Shown: positions 1 to 11,293 of the stretch, one piece after another
How the letters are laid out: each line of letters starts with the position of its first letter
Numbering within the stretch: position 1 is the stretch's first letter
Source of the DNA: Tricholoma matsutake
Lineage: Eukaryota; Basidiomycota; Agaricomycetes; Agaricales; Tricholomataceae
Reading direction: 5' to 3'
Length of the DNA: 64,000 nucleotides
NCBI GenBank assembly: GCA_026075535.2
Contig: AP026538.1
Span: 6,572,001 to 6,636,000, forward strand
The notes under the pieces: model-generated
Databases searched by the model: none
Seen by the model: only the letters and a program-made list of their open reading frames with translations
What the model was told of the DNA's origin: nothing
Position numbers and translations under genes: made by a program

Positions 1-279
1 CCCACCACCACCACCTACAGTGATCGAGGGAGAACCCCAATACAAAGTCGAGTCAATCTTGGACAGCCATTTGCATTGAGGAAAACTTCAGTATTTGGTA
101 CATTGGAAGGGTTATGGGTATGAGGAGAACTCATGGGTCGAAGAGTCTGATGTAAATGCCCCTCGGTTAATCAAGGAATTCCACCGATGGCACACTGCTG
201 CACCGTGTCGCATTCAAGTCACGGACTTTGGTCGTATGCAATTTCGAATGCATCGGGGCAATGCATCTTAAAGAGGGGG
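1..279 (+). pseudogene. Chromodomain tail of a Ty3/gypsy integrase (partial)
   Basis: The plus strand reads as the C-terminal chromodomain of a chromovirus integrase, with the pattern YKVESILDS, then [17 protein letters not shown] and then LIKEFHRWH. The aromatic residues of the chromodomain cage (Y, W, Y) are visible. A TGA interrupts it near position 78, where an Arg codon CGA is expected. The 5' part lies outside the window. Downstream is a purine run (about 270-279) and then an LTR-like sequence, the normal 3' end of such an element. Its chromodomain differs from that of element X, so it is a separate family. Confidence 0.75.
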
Positions 280-717
280 TGATGTAAGGGGACTAGGGGG
301 GTACCCTGGGTGTTTTTCCTATTTTTTATGTTCGTCCTATATTTTTCCCCACCTCATTTCCTTCTATTCTTCATTTTCTATGATTTTTCCGGATTTTATT
401 ACTAATTTTCCCTTGCTATCATGTTTGTACATGTTGACACTTTTATATTTAGAGGCGAAGTACCCCTTCCGACACATACCCCTTGGTATGATGTCATTCG
501 GCGGCCTTGATCCGCCTATCTCCACCTTTTTCTATTTTTAGGTTATATTTGATTTTTGTTGTCTTCACATATACTGGGCATCAGCAAGGGGATCCTTAGA
601 GTTTTCTCTTTGGATTTCCCTTTGCTAGGTGTGTCCCCAATGCCTGTATTATGTAGTATAATTTTAACTTCGGATTTCCCTTTGCTAGAGGCTTAGGTTG
701 CCCTTATACTGACTACA
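280..717 (+). repeat. LTR-like sequence after the chromodomain remnant
   Basis: It starts TGATGTAAGGGG directly after a polypurine tract and probably ends near ACTACA at about 717. No second copy exists in the window, so both borders are estimates. It contains a short internal direct repeat (GGATTTCCCTTTGCTAG near 613 and 672). It is not similar to the sequence at the 3' end of element X (29642 onward), so it is probably not that element's 5' LTR. Confidence 0.45.
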
Positions 718-734
718 AATACTTCACTTCCCAC

Positions 735-2218
735 ATGACCCGCACCTCACTCGCCATGTCTTTCATTCCCAACCAACTTGCTGTTGTCAAACATGTACAC
801 CAATCAAAGTCACTAATTCTGCTTGCAGGCGAGATCAATCCTGCTGTCATGCACACGTTCGAACTGGGCTGCCTAGACCTTTTTGACTGCAAAGAAATAA
901 AAGTGGATGACCAGGTCTGAAAGATCCTCGGCTGTTTTAGAGACTCCAGAATCCATGACTGGATTAGTGGTGACTGCAACTGGCTGCTCACACTCTCCTT
1001 CGCCGACTTCATGGCCAAGCTCAGGGCAAACTATCTCAACCCAGACTGGGAACCCACAGTCCATTGCCATATTCTTGCTGCTACCCTGAAGCAAAATCAG
1101 TCATTCTGGGACTGGTTCTCACACATGCAATCTCTCAATTCCCTACTTGCCAACACTTCCTTGCACTTCTCAGATGCTTCTCCATGCAAAACACTGGAGG
1201 TGGGTCTTGAGTCAGACTCCAACTCTTGACCCAGAGCTGATGCACCGTTGCAATGCCAACAAAGTGGACAAAATCCTCATCTTGCAGCCATGGGCTTTGG
1301 AAGTCAAACACCATGACAAGAATTGCCAAGCAGATCTGAAGCATGCTCAGGAGGTCATGGAAGAAGTGTTCAACAGATGTGAGGACACCAGCAAAGCTAA
1401 CTACACCACAAATGCCACAGCTGCAACCTCCACTGCTATTGCAGGCGCATCCGCCATCTAGCCGCACTCACTGATGCCAAACACAAACAACTCAATAACA
1501 ACAATGGCTGCTGAAAATGCCGTTGACTCAATGTGTACCACATCTCCAAGAACTGCCCCAATGGTTTCCCAGATGCAGCAACATACACTGGACTCATTAA
1601 CCATCCTTTACACCCACCACCTCCAGGGGCGCCAGCTGCACCAAACCCTGTCATCATTGCCCCTGTTTCTGGCACTGGAAGCACCATACCATGAAACAGG
1701 TCTCAACCTTCCCCTCCACATCATCAGTGCTGGGCAAGGGCTCAGACACTGAAGACGAAAATGCTGATGAAGTGAGTGCCCCCTTCCATGCCCCTCACCT
1801 TTGGTGGAAGGCCTGCATAAGCAGGCCTAACACTGATCTTCCCATTACCATACCAATGCTGCTAGACAACGGTGCTCACATTGTTCTCATACACACTGAC
1901 TTAGTAGATAAACTCAGCTTATGCTGCCAACTGCTGCCAAAGCCTGAAACCATAGACATCACTGTTAAATCATCAAACACCTTATTTCAAACCACCCTCA
2001 CTGAATGGGTGAAGCTTTCTGTTACATCACCAGATGAACTATGGACATCACAAACCATATGCACTCTTATAGCCCCACCCCTTTGCACTTCAATTATACT
2101 GGGACTTCCATTCTTAATACACAACAGTATTGTAACCGACCATGCCACATGCACTTGCATAGATAAACGTAATAATTATGACTTGTTGAATCCAGTACCC
2201 TTGCCGCCACTGAAATGA
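735..2218 (+). pseudogene. Element X gag and protease remnant
   Basis: Frames shift several times. The gag part (735-1460) holds the capsid-like stretch FMAKLRANYLNPDWE followed by a helical segment (LKHAQEVMEEVFNRCED), typical of Agaricomycete chromovirus Gag. The protease part (1691-2218) has LLDNGAHIVLI, corresponding to the retropepsin LDSGA motif. The catalytic Asp is kept but the Ser is replaced by Asn. The downstream signature SIILGLPFL matches the family's ILGLPFL near the protease end. No intact ORF remains. Confidence 0.7.
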
Positions 2219-2283
2219 AGAAAGACTAAACTGAAAGAGCAATTGAAGCAAGTTGAGCTGACTGAAGACTAGTACTAGCAGAA

Positions 2284-3353
2284 TTGAAATATGTGCTGAG
2301 TGTACACAGGCGACTGATGTCATTTGACTATGTCAAACCCATTGACATTGTGGACATGGTGAACACACATGTTGAAACACTCACTCACCTTGCAGAACTG
2401 ATGCACCATGAAGATCAATTAAAAGCAGAATTCTGCAAAATTTTCAAGCCCATCCCACATGTGGACCAACTGCCGACAGACATCCAAGCCTGTATTAAAC
2501 TGAAAGATGCCAACCAGATGATCAAAACACAAACTTACCAGTGTCCATGTAAGTTTTGTGAAGCATGGGTGATGCTAATACAGAAGCACCTGGATGCAGG
2601 CTGCATACAGCTGTCTGCATCACCCTGCACATCACCTGCCTTCATTATCCCTAAAGCTGATATCGCCGTACTCCCACGCTGGGTAAATGACTACTGACAA
2701 CTGAATGCCAACACTATCATTGACTCACACCCACTACCAAGAGTTGATGATATACTGAATGACTGTGCCAAAGGAAAGATCTGGGCAACAATCGATATGA
2801 TGGACAGTTTCTTCCAAACCCAAATGCACCCCGACGACATACCATTGACAGCAGTCTCAACACCATTTGGACTGTATGAGTGGTTGGTCATGCCCATGGG
2901 CCTTCACAACACACCTGTGATCCATCAACGTAGAGTAGCAGTGGCTCTCTGTGAGTTCATTGGCAGAATCTGCCACATGTACCTGGATGACATTGTCATC
3001 TGGTCAAATACAGTTGAGGAACACCACCGCAATGTGCAGATCATCCTCAACGCCCTCCATGCTGCATGCCTGTACTGTAACCCAAAGAAAACATGCCTGT
3101 ACTGCTCATCAATTGATTTTCTTGGACACCACATCTCATAAAATGGAATTGAAGCAGATTCTCAAAAGGTGGACCGCATCCTGGCATGGCCCTGACCATG
3201 TTCGGCCACCGATGTCCACTGTTTCCTAGGTCTAGTATGCTACTTAGCTTCATTCCTTCCGAATCTCGCAACACACACCGCTGTGCTGATGCCACTGACA
3301 ACTGCTGAAACAACATGTTCATTCCCAGCTTGGACAGCAGGACATCAATTCAC
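2284..3353 (+). pseudogene. Element X reverse transcriptase remnant, cut by element Y
   Basis: The RT motifs appear in order: the finger region (AFIIPKAD, near 2640), the palm motif IDMMDSFFQTQMHPDD (near 2790), FGLYEWLVMPMGLHNTP (near 2865), the catalytic MYLDDIVIWS (near 2980) and FLGHHIS (near 3117). TGA codons interrupt the frame near 2696 and 3139. The thumb and connection region (MPLTTAETTCSFPAW) ends at 3353, where the LTR of element Y begins. The continuation is at 27365. Confidence 0.8.
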
Positions 3354-6216
3354 TGATGATACTGAACCCGGGAAAACCACCAAAACTGCTGATGAGGCAA
3401 CCGATGTCATCATATTTGCACAAGTCAGAGGAAGGGTGCAAGGCATTCTGAATGTTTGTGGTCTGACCAAATGGAAAGACAACTAGTTGATACTGGTCAT
3501 AAATGTAGTTCTATGAGAGAGGAAGGTGTTTGATGCAGTCCGATGTAGTATCGATTGATATCGACGAGGATCAATGAGAAAGATAGCGAACAATGTTGAT
3601 CATTGAGGGTCAATGTGTGAATTCTAAGGGAATTTTGGTAGATCAATAGTATGTGAAGGTTATAGCTGATGGCTAGGCAGTGTCAGAGTGGTTACTAGTG
3701 CTAGCGATAATTTGATCGAAGGTTGATTGAGGACAATGATGGTCGTAGAGGTTTCTCATCGATCGAGAAAGCTCATAGAAGTTTAGATAGTTTAGAGGAT
3801 AGATCAGATTCTTAGAACTTTATACAAGGCAATATGTGAAGACAATTTCTTGTATTCCCAAGTAGATACTACAGACTTTTATATGTTTTAAGAGAAACTT
3901 CCTAAAATGGTATAAGAAACATGTGTAAGAACATGAGGCAAAAGATATGAGTTAAAACACAAGGCCAAAATGAGACTGGAATTCAAACAAGAAAGAGATA
4001 TATCATATGACAAAGGAGTAATAAAGGGAAAGAACTAAAAGAAGACTGTCCTTTGTGTATAAACCTAGTGTTTAAAGGTCCAGTCCAATGGACCAGAAAA
4101 AAAACCACAACCTAACCGAACCCAACCGAATGCAACTGAACCGTTGGTTGCGGTTGCTTGGTTTCAGGGGGCAGTTGGGTTGCCGGTTGCCTCTATTTCA
4201 GAATACTTGAAAACCGTTCGAAAACTGGTTGCAATCAGTTGCAACTGGTCTTCTTACAGTTCTACATATCCCATACTACTTAAGTAAATTTATGTACTGT
4301 ATTTGAAAAAATATAACTAATGTAGTCTACTTGTACTTATATTTACAGTATACAAAAGGGCAATGTGAACCCAGGGCAAAAAGAGCTTCTTTCACAAGTC
4401 CTTATATACCCCATGGCTGTGCACAGACCATTTGGTCATGCTTGTGCTCCCCAAAAAGAAAGTGGCACCACTTTCTAAACAACTCCCACGACCACGAATG
4501 ACCCACAACGCCGCGTCATCCCTACCATCTACACCTCCTACCTCAAAATACTGTGCTGGATTACTAGAAAGTGGGCCCAGATGACACGCTAGTCGTCGTT
4601 TGGGCCCTCAGGTATGTTTTTTTCATTCTTAAATCATTCTTTTTGGCTAACTAATACTCTTCCTTTTCAGATTCTAACCTTTTGATGACGATGTCGGGCC
4701 CACCACCCCATGCTCCCACGACGCAATGCCACCACCAATGCCAGCCGATGCCAACAGCGACAACAACAACAACATGGATGTGTCGTCATCACCACCCCCA
4801 CGGGCCCAAACGACGACAAATGTCGTTTGGGCCATATGGTATGTTTTTTATGATTCATTTCTTACTATGAACTAACTTTCTTTTTCTTTTTATGTTTTTC
4901 CTGTTGATAATGACATTGCGTGGCCCCCAAGTACACCCCCTCCATCACCGTTCCCTGGCCCTATGCTGCTGCTGTGAGCATCTGCTCGCAGGGCCGCAAT
5001 AGGCCCCATTTCTTGACAACAATGCCACACAAATGCCATGTCACATAGTGCTGCCACCCCGCCTGCGAGCCACTGCTCGTAGGGGGTGATGGTGGTGCTG
5101 ACTGACAACACAGATGGGTGGGGGTAACGAATGACAGCACAAAGATGGAACAGGGGGACATCAAACGACAACGCGAACACGAACGACTGGGGACAACGTA
5201 TAACAGGGACAGCGAATGGGGAGGATGACGAATGCAGGGATGATGGACAACAGGGACGACGACGACGGGGAACAATGGTGGGGATGCCGACATGGCATCA
5301 GGGGGGTGCAACAACACGACAACGAATGGCAGCGACAATGACAATGAATGCAGGGCAACCACAACGACAATGAATGCGGGGGATGACCCTACCCATGCCA
5401 CCAACACAAGAGTGGCATCATTTTTTTAGGTTTTCTTTTTCTTTCGTCTTATTTTCTTATTTTCGCTCTCTGAATGACCCCCCACCGCTGCGAGCACCTG
5501 CTCGCAGGGTGTGTTGTAATTAGTTGTATTTAATATATAGTAAAATTAAAATATGTATCGAAAATTGCTGGAAAAACCAAACTGACTAGGACCGGTCCTA
5601 GTTGGTTTGGTTGCAGTTGCCCTAAGTTGGGCACCAGTTGCAACTGGTTGCGGTTGCCGGTTGCCCATCTTGGGGTCGAAAAACCGGACCGAACCAGACC
5701 TTAAAACACTATATAGACCACCCTAAGTGTCACAATAATCCGTCCAGCGGGTTCTGTACATGATAGGGGCTTGGAACAAGGCTGACCTACTATCAGCAGG
5801 TCTGAGCACAAGTTGGAATACTCCCTGGCACATGGTATTCCACCATTTAGATAACAAATGCAGTGCCCAATGTCATTCATAGTTTCTCAATGTCAATCGA
5901 TAATGCTCAACAATGGTCAACGATGGTCGATGATGTTTGATCATGGTCGCAGTTGTTTGAAGTTGATCAGGGATACTCAGTGTTCATTCGGAGGGTTCTT
6001 AGGGCATCTCAAGGTAGTCCTAGAGTTGTGCAATGTAGTTTCTAAGTATGATCAATGTCACTGGTGATGTTTCAATGCAGTTGATATGATATCATGATCA
6101 ATAGACTTGGTCGAGAGTGGTCGCGCTGCTTCTGGGAAATCATAGGAGTTAGCCAATGTGATTAGAATGTGGTTGTAATGGTGAATCGGCCTTTGAGCTG
6201 AGGAGACAACCTATCA
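3354..6216 (-). repeat. 3' LTR of element Y, interrupted by a hAT-like element
   Basis: It is homologous to the sequence at 22504-27364 and, inverted, to 18137-19311. After removing the insertion at 4066-5711 and its duplicated target, it is about 1.2 kb. Its inner end abuts a polypurine tract at 6217. It carries only decayed non-coding sequence. Confidence 0.85.
4066..5711. mobile_element. hAT-like non-autonomous element 1
   Basis: The ends are TAGTGTTTAAAGGTC and, inverted, TAGTGTTTTAAGGTC. The 8-bp flanks are TATAAACC (4058-4065) and TATAGACC (5712-5719), a target duplication with one change. The undisturbed LTR copy at 23190 shows the empty site. It is 1646 bp with no transposase; the interior has low-complexity AC-rich and ACN-repeat sequence and several GAGCANNTGCTC-type palindromes. 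It is the same family as 33171-34530. The ORFs inside are low-complexity and not supported. Confidence 0.85.
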
Positions 6217-6237
6217 TCCTCCCCCTTACTGAAATTC
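6217..6237 (-). other. 3' polypurine tract of element Y
   Basis: On the minus strand this reads ATTTCAGTAAGGGGGAGGA immediately before the LTR (TGATAGG). Such a tract primes plus-strand DNA synthesis in LTR retrotransposons. A near-identical copy lies inside pol at 9129-9149. Confidence 0.75.
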
Positions 6238-6372
6238 TGACTGTCCCGGTCAGCCAAGCCAAAATAAGCAGGTCATGTGATGTTGTTGATCATTGATATA
6301 AGACGTGTCATGGTTCAAACTTCTTTCTTCTGTATGATTAGTTGTCTTTCCCCATCGACCTCTTTTCTCATC

Positions 6373-7401
6373 ATGTCTATCCTTGGAGAACTCACCATTC
6401 CCATTCTTGATCACACAAAATCGATGCCCAAGGCTGGCAAGGCCAAAGATCTCAACTTTGAGGTGTGGGGTCAAGATTTTTGTGAGAAACTGGTATGTTT
6501 TCAAATTCCTGGGTCTGTATACTTTCTGACATCATTTGATAGACTGAATACAATGACGTTATTGGGTTGTTCAACAAGGCATGCAACGACCACCTACAGG
6601 CAATGTTGGACAAAGCTATTTTGTTATTCGCGCCCTTCACACATGAGGCTTGGGTTTCATGGGGTGGGAAGTACCTCTTCGAGAAGTACTCAAGGAAAAT
6701 TGAGGGAGAGAGGCAGAGAGAGGAGGAGAGGTGGCTCGGCAGGTGGCCATCAAGGCCAAGGCAAAGAGGATTGAGGAGCGATGGGACATGCTGATCAAGG
6801 CACGTCAAGCATTCTTGGCCAAAGTCTGGGCCAAGAGTGTTTCAAAGGACAAATTCCATGATCGCACTGCTGCGCTCAAGATGATGTGCCTCTCAATTGA
6901 TCGAGATGAGGCCAAAGTAGAGGAGGAGCTTACCAACACGCCGCTCATCGAACACATTGTCAGGCTGATGAGATGGAGGACAAAGGCAATGGTGAGGATG
7001 AGTTAGACCCAGAGCCTGCAGTCATAAAGCGGGTTAGGATGGGGTAAGGTGAATTGATCACCTTCCATGGGCTGGTAAGTCATTGGTTGACATCAATATC
7101 CTTCAAACTAATCTTTTTCTTTCAATTTTGAATCAGTGTGATTGCTGTGCTGGGATGAAGATGCCTCACGAGTGCATCATGATCAAGGGAGCGCTGAAGT
7201 GTGTGCGATGCACACACGGACTCCAGGGGTGTTACTGGGAGGGTGGACAAGACTTCCATCAATGGCAGAATGATGCCATCAGAGGTCGCAAGAGTTTGAC
7301 ATCGCTGTCTTGCGGAGGTCCTCATCCAGAAAAAGCTGGAGGTGGAGATTTTGATGGAGGAGATTGAAGTTTTAGAGAGGAAGTGGGAGGAGTCCCAGTA
7401 G
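6373..7401 (+). pseudogene. Antisense accessory gene of element Y (coiled coil plus Cys-rich motif)
   Basis: This reading frame runs opposite to Y's gag-pol, between integrase and the 3' LTR. Exon 1 starts at ATG 6373 (MSILGELTIPILDH). A good intron follows (6493-6542, GTATGT to TAG), then a segment with FNKACNDHLQAMLDKAILLF and a charged helical region (KIEGERQREEER). The frame shifts near 6725 and continues as AIKAKAKRIEERWDMLIKA. A second intron (7077-7135) leads into a cysteine motif CxxC-x8-C-x8-CxxC-x6-C, then a C-terminal helix (LEVEILMEEIEVLERKWEE) ending at TAG 7399-7401, again after a frameshift. The CxxC-x6-C half resembles a fungal Zn-cluster half-site. Function is unknown. Element Z has a counterpart in the same position and orientation. 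Confidence 0.6.
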
Positions 7402-7729
7402 ATGCTTTATTTTTATGCTTTATTTTATTGTTTTTCTTGTGTCTGATCAAAATAAGTTTGAAATGAGAAATATTACATATGCTCAAAGCCAAGAAATGTA
7501 AGATATATGCAAAAAAAACATAGGAGAGGAAAAAGAAAAAGAAAGTAAGACAGACAATTTATCAAAACAAGACATAGGGGAAAGGCTCAGAACTCCTTCA
7601 TAGCCAAAAAAACCCCATTGAGGTTGTGCAAACACATTTCAAACAATATCATGACTTGTAGTTATACACTGTTATAAAATCAAGAGTTGATTTCAATATA
7701 TAAAAGAAAAATGCTCTAATTGTCTTTGT
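7402..7729. other. Non-coding interior of element Y
   Basis: This is AT-rich sequence between the antisense accessory gene and the 3' end of integrase. I see no ORF, repeat or RNA gene in it. Confidence 0.5.
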
Positions 7730-9431
7730 TGAAGTCAGGAATGCCTTCATCAATGTCTCCGTCGACATCCAATGTTGTTCAAAGTTGTTCGAGCTGACAA
7801 TCGTTGATAAAGAAGTTCAGAGGAAGGGGAATTGATTTTCATGCTAGATTGGGAAGAACTCAGAAAGCAGCTACTGGTCAATGAAGAGCTGAACCATCAA
7901 GCTCGCAAAGAATATAAGTGCCACTGTAGTTTCATGCAATAACAATAAGTGGGCCAAGATATCAAGCTCGCATTTTTTGATTGAGGGCTTTCTCGATCTG
8001 TGTGTTTTGCATGAGTATGAGGTCACCTTTTTCAAAATTGTAGTCTCGAATTGTTTGCTTGTGAACTTCTTTGAAGTGTTTCACAGCTTCTCATTGAGCA
8101 GTGTAGACTCTAGAGTAGAGTACTTCAAGATCAGTCGAGCATTTCTGTAGTGCAATAGCGCATTGGGCAATGAGATTGGTGGATGAAAGTATCGAGTCAG
8201 GTGACAGCTGTAGATATGTCGCTTCTGAGATGTCGAGAGGGATGAGTGGATGAGAACCTGTGATTGCAAAATAGGGCAAACAGCCGATTTGTTTTCAAAC
8301 TGTTACATGTTCTGCCCAAAAGACCCAGTGGGTCCCAACTGACCATCGAGTTTGATTGCCATCGATGGCCTTGTAGAGTGACTGTCATGCATCGAAGTGG
8401 GCTCATTTGACGGGGCCATTGGTGCAAGAATTGTACCCACTTATCCAAATGTGATTGATATGATATCGCTTTGCCAAGTATTTGAGAGCAGCAAGAAATG
8501 CTGGGCCATTGTCAGTAACAATTTTGTAAAGCGAGCCCCATCGACAAATGATTTCTTCAAAGATCCAATCGCCAATGGTCTTTGCCATTTCATTGTGAAG
8601 CATCCTGAATTCTGGCCAGTATGATATTGAACATCGACCTTGTACTATATAGTGATATTTGCCAGAAGGCGGCATGTGCATTGTGTCAATGTAGACTTTT
8701 CCGAATAGAGGGGCAGGGATGGCAACGATTGGCGGAATAAGGAGATTTCAAGTCTGTTGCAACTGACAGTAATGGCATGTTTGGATGTACCATGCGATAT
8801 CAGCTTTCAGGTTGGGCCACCAGAATCTTAGGGCAACGTGAGATTTCGTGGCAAAGATCATTTTGTGTCTGATATGGTTGTGCAATGACTGGATAATATT
8901 GATGCAACATTCTGGGATCATGATGATCTTGTGTTCTCCATGATGATCTTTTTGCCATAGTTTTCCGGAATCTATGAAGAACTCAGTGCAATATCACATG
9001 CAAGGTAGTGTATTCAGTATCTGATAGATTTGTGGGTCACACCATGTTGTCTAACCATCTATGAACAAGCAGCAATCATTCGTCTTCTTTCTTTGCTTTG
9101 TCTGATCAAGGTACATCTTTGTACGAAACATCTTCCCCCTTACTGAAATCTGAGGCTTGGGCAAAAGTCAGATAAGTCATGTGAGAGGGGAAAGGTTGAA
9201 TCAAAATTGGGTTGATTTGGTAAATGAAGCCATGTAGTTTGTCAATACAATCACTGAATTCTTCTTCTACTTTGATATCATCATCTTTGGTTTGTCAAGG
9301 ATGTCACGAAAGACTGTCCAGCCCATGGTGCATACCTGCAACATGAACTAGCATGAAGTGGAACATTAGAATTGAAACAATACATCGATTGATGCTAGCG
9401 CTAGGCATGATATCAGGATTTGAGAGCATGC
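7730..9431 (-). pseudogene. Element Y RNase H end and integrase remnant
   Basis: Read on the minus strand, the RNase H domain resumes at 9431 (LSNPDIMPSASINR, then FMLVHVAGMHHG), continuing from 17181 across the insertion of Z. The linker carries ASDFSKGEDVSYKD. The integrase core is seen in pieces: KTIGDWIFEEIICRWG and the catalytic VTDNGPAFLAALKYL (near 8520), then LPYFAITGSHPLIPLDISEA (near 8260) and the C-terminal RDYNFEKGDLILMQNT and YLGPLIVIA (near 7960). This matches the usual Agaricomycete gypsy integrase order. Many stops are present. Confidence 0.75.
9129..9149 (-). other. Candidate central polypurine tract of element Y
   Basis: The minus strand reads ATTTCAGTAAGGGGGA, then A, then GATG. 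Twenty of 21 bases match the 3' polypurine tract at the LTR border. It lies between RNase H and integrase, within a coding stretch read as DFSKGED. Confidence 0.55.
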
Positions 9432-10128
9432 TATTAAGAACTGATCCAAAAGGGCTCATCGGAATCTGGTCGGACCCAGCGGGTGTTTGAGAGCGGAAGA
9501 TTGTCGGGTCATAGCAGATTATGCGGATGGGTAACAAAAAGGACTTGGCTTCAGCTTGTAAGAAGCTGCACCCTTCACCTTGTCTGGTGTCCTAATTTCG
9601 GGTAGAGGTTTTAGAGATAGGAGCGGGAGAGTGTGGGTAAATGCAGGAAGGAGTACAGAGGGACTTAGGTTAAGTTCAGATGAGACTAGAACTTCAGAGG
9701 GGAACTAGAGGTTGAGTCGAATGGAGTTCAGACTCTTAGAGGTCAGAAGTTGGAGTAGAAGGAAGTTTTAGATTGACAGGGTAAAGTTGAGTCTATGTCG
9801 ATATATGAACTGAGGAATACAAAGTGAAACTAACTAAGCTTAAATACTAGAGTCCAGAACAAGAGCAGAACAGAAACGGAAACTGCGGCAGTGTCTCAAC
9901 TGCATAGATAAATTGCCTAGTGGAGGCCGCACAGGAATCCGTAGTCGAATTTGCAAAACTAGACAGCAGCCTTGGAAGGCAGCCATGGTTGCTGTACACG
10001 GCGGCCTGGTGCACAGCAGTGTGGGCAGTGCAAGGGGGCCAGATCGAGGGCAGTAGGAGTTGAGTTAGGAAAAGCGGAAAAGATCGGAAGGTTGCAGGTT
10101 CCGAGCGGGTGAGGAATGGATCGTGACA
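9432..10128 (-). repeat. 3' LTR of element Z
   Basis: It is 697 bp; on the minus strand it starts TGTCACGATCC and ends TTCTTAATA (ancestrally TTAACA). The adjacent polypurine tract is at 10130-10142. Confidence 0.95.
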
Positions 10129-10129
10129 G

Positions 10130-10142
10130 TATTTCCCCCTTA
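10130..10142 (-). other. 3' polypurine tract of element Z
   Basis: The minus strand reads TAAGGGGGAAATA one base before the LTR. The same 12-base core AAGGGGGAAATA occurs at 12963-12974 inside pol. Confidence 0.7.
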
Positions 10143-10260
10143 GTGCCGAGCCTACGAGGCACATGAAGGTTCGAGTCCAAATGAGGAAGTTGGTTGACTC
10201 CCAAATGCGGCAATTGGTTGAAAAATTTTGTTGTTTTCCTTCTTCCATCACCTATACAAA

Positions 10261-11293
10261 ATGTCCCCCCCAGCAGGCTCCACTCAACTGAAATTGGCTG
10301 CAATGAAGGCTCAGTATGAACAGAGGGAGCGGGAGATGAAAGAACAGATGGAGCGGGAGGTGAGAGAATTGGAGGAGGCAGCAAGGGAGGAGGAACGTCG
10401 GGCGCAGGAGGTGCAGAAGGCATCAGAGGAGGCTGCGAAGGCAGAGGAGGCGTGCCAGGCAGCGGTGCGGAAAAAAGAGGCTTCGGCCACAAAACACGTG
10501 GAGAAGAAGTGGGCAGCTGCAGCTGCGGGTTTGGAGGACAAGGCCGAGGGGAGCAAGTCCCCAAAGAAGAAGAAGATTGCCACATCAAGGGCGCGGGTGG
10601 GGTCAGAAGAATCGGCGAGTCCAGTGCGGGTGCAGGCTGCCTTGCCCTGCAAAAGGTGCGTAGTTGGTTTTCTTTCAATGTTTTCAGACTGACAAGTGGC
10701 TTAGGTGCCAATATCAAAAAATTTCATGCTTCAAGATGGGTGCGAAGGGACACGTGTGCAATAACTGCACGCGCGTTAAGCACAAGTGTGAGGAGGTCAT
10801 GTGGGAGGGGCAGGAGGCCCCAACAGTAAGAAAAGCGAGGTCCGGAGCGGGAACAGCGGGCCCACCGGAAAACAGCGGAGAAGTGGCAGAGCTGCTATGG
10901 CAGCTGGTGAAGGTGGTGAGGAAAGGGTTTGGGGAGGTGGCGACAGCGGTGAGGGAGTCGATGGAGGAGATCTGGGATGCAATGGACCCGGAGTGGGAGG
11001 CAGATGAAAGTATCGAGGGGGAGAGTGACGAGGACGAGGAGGAAGTGGAGTGGGCAGTACGAGAGTCCTGACAGGAGAGGCACGGGATCTGCCAGTCTGG
11101 AGACGACTGGGCAGGATTCCAAAGATATTTGGAAAAAAGGCAGGCAGACAACATGGAGGAGGGCGAGGGTGAGGAAGAGGAGGATGAAGGCGGGGAAGGT
11201 GGAGAAGCGGAGGAAGGTGGAGAAGCGGAGGAAGGTGGTGAAGTCAGAGGAGAGGATGACAAAGATGGAGAGGGAGAAGCGGAGGTAGTGTAG
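10261..11293 (+). pseudogene. Antisense accessory gene of element Z (coiled coil, Zn-cluster-like motif, acidic tail)
   Basis: It runs opposite to gag-pol, between the chromodomain and the 3' LTR. The start is ATG 10261 (MSPPAGSTQLKLAAMK). Residues about 15-75 are a highly charged heptad-rich helix (EREMKEQMEREVRELEE). A basic patch SPKKKKIATSRARV follows. The cysteine region reads CKRC, then TDKWLRCQYQKISC, then HVCNNCTRVKHKC, which is two CxxC-x6-C halves, the spacing of fungal Zn2Cys6 clusters. The first half is joined only if 10660-10687 is removed (GT to CAG, 28 nt, very short for an intron) or if this marks a deletion. A TGA at 11069-11071 (probably CGA) precedes a Glu/Gly-rich acidic tail to TAG 11291-11293. 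It is not a homologue I can name. Confidence 0.6.

Noticed and set aside
5131..5407. ORFs in hAT-like element 1 (ACA/GGGA-rich)
   Set aside because: Low-complexity sequence in a non-autonomous element; no domain and no conservation with the sister copy at 33171-34530.
10660..10687. 28-nt intron in the Z accessory gene
   Set aside because: It keeps the cysteine motif in frame but is shorter than any other intron in the window; I list it only as one explanation, the other being a deletion.
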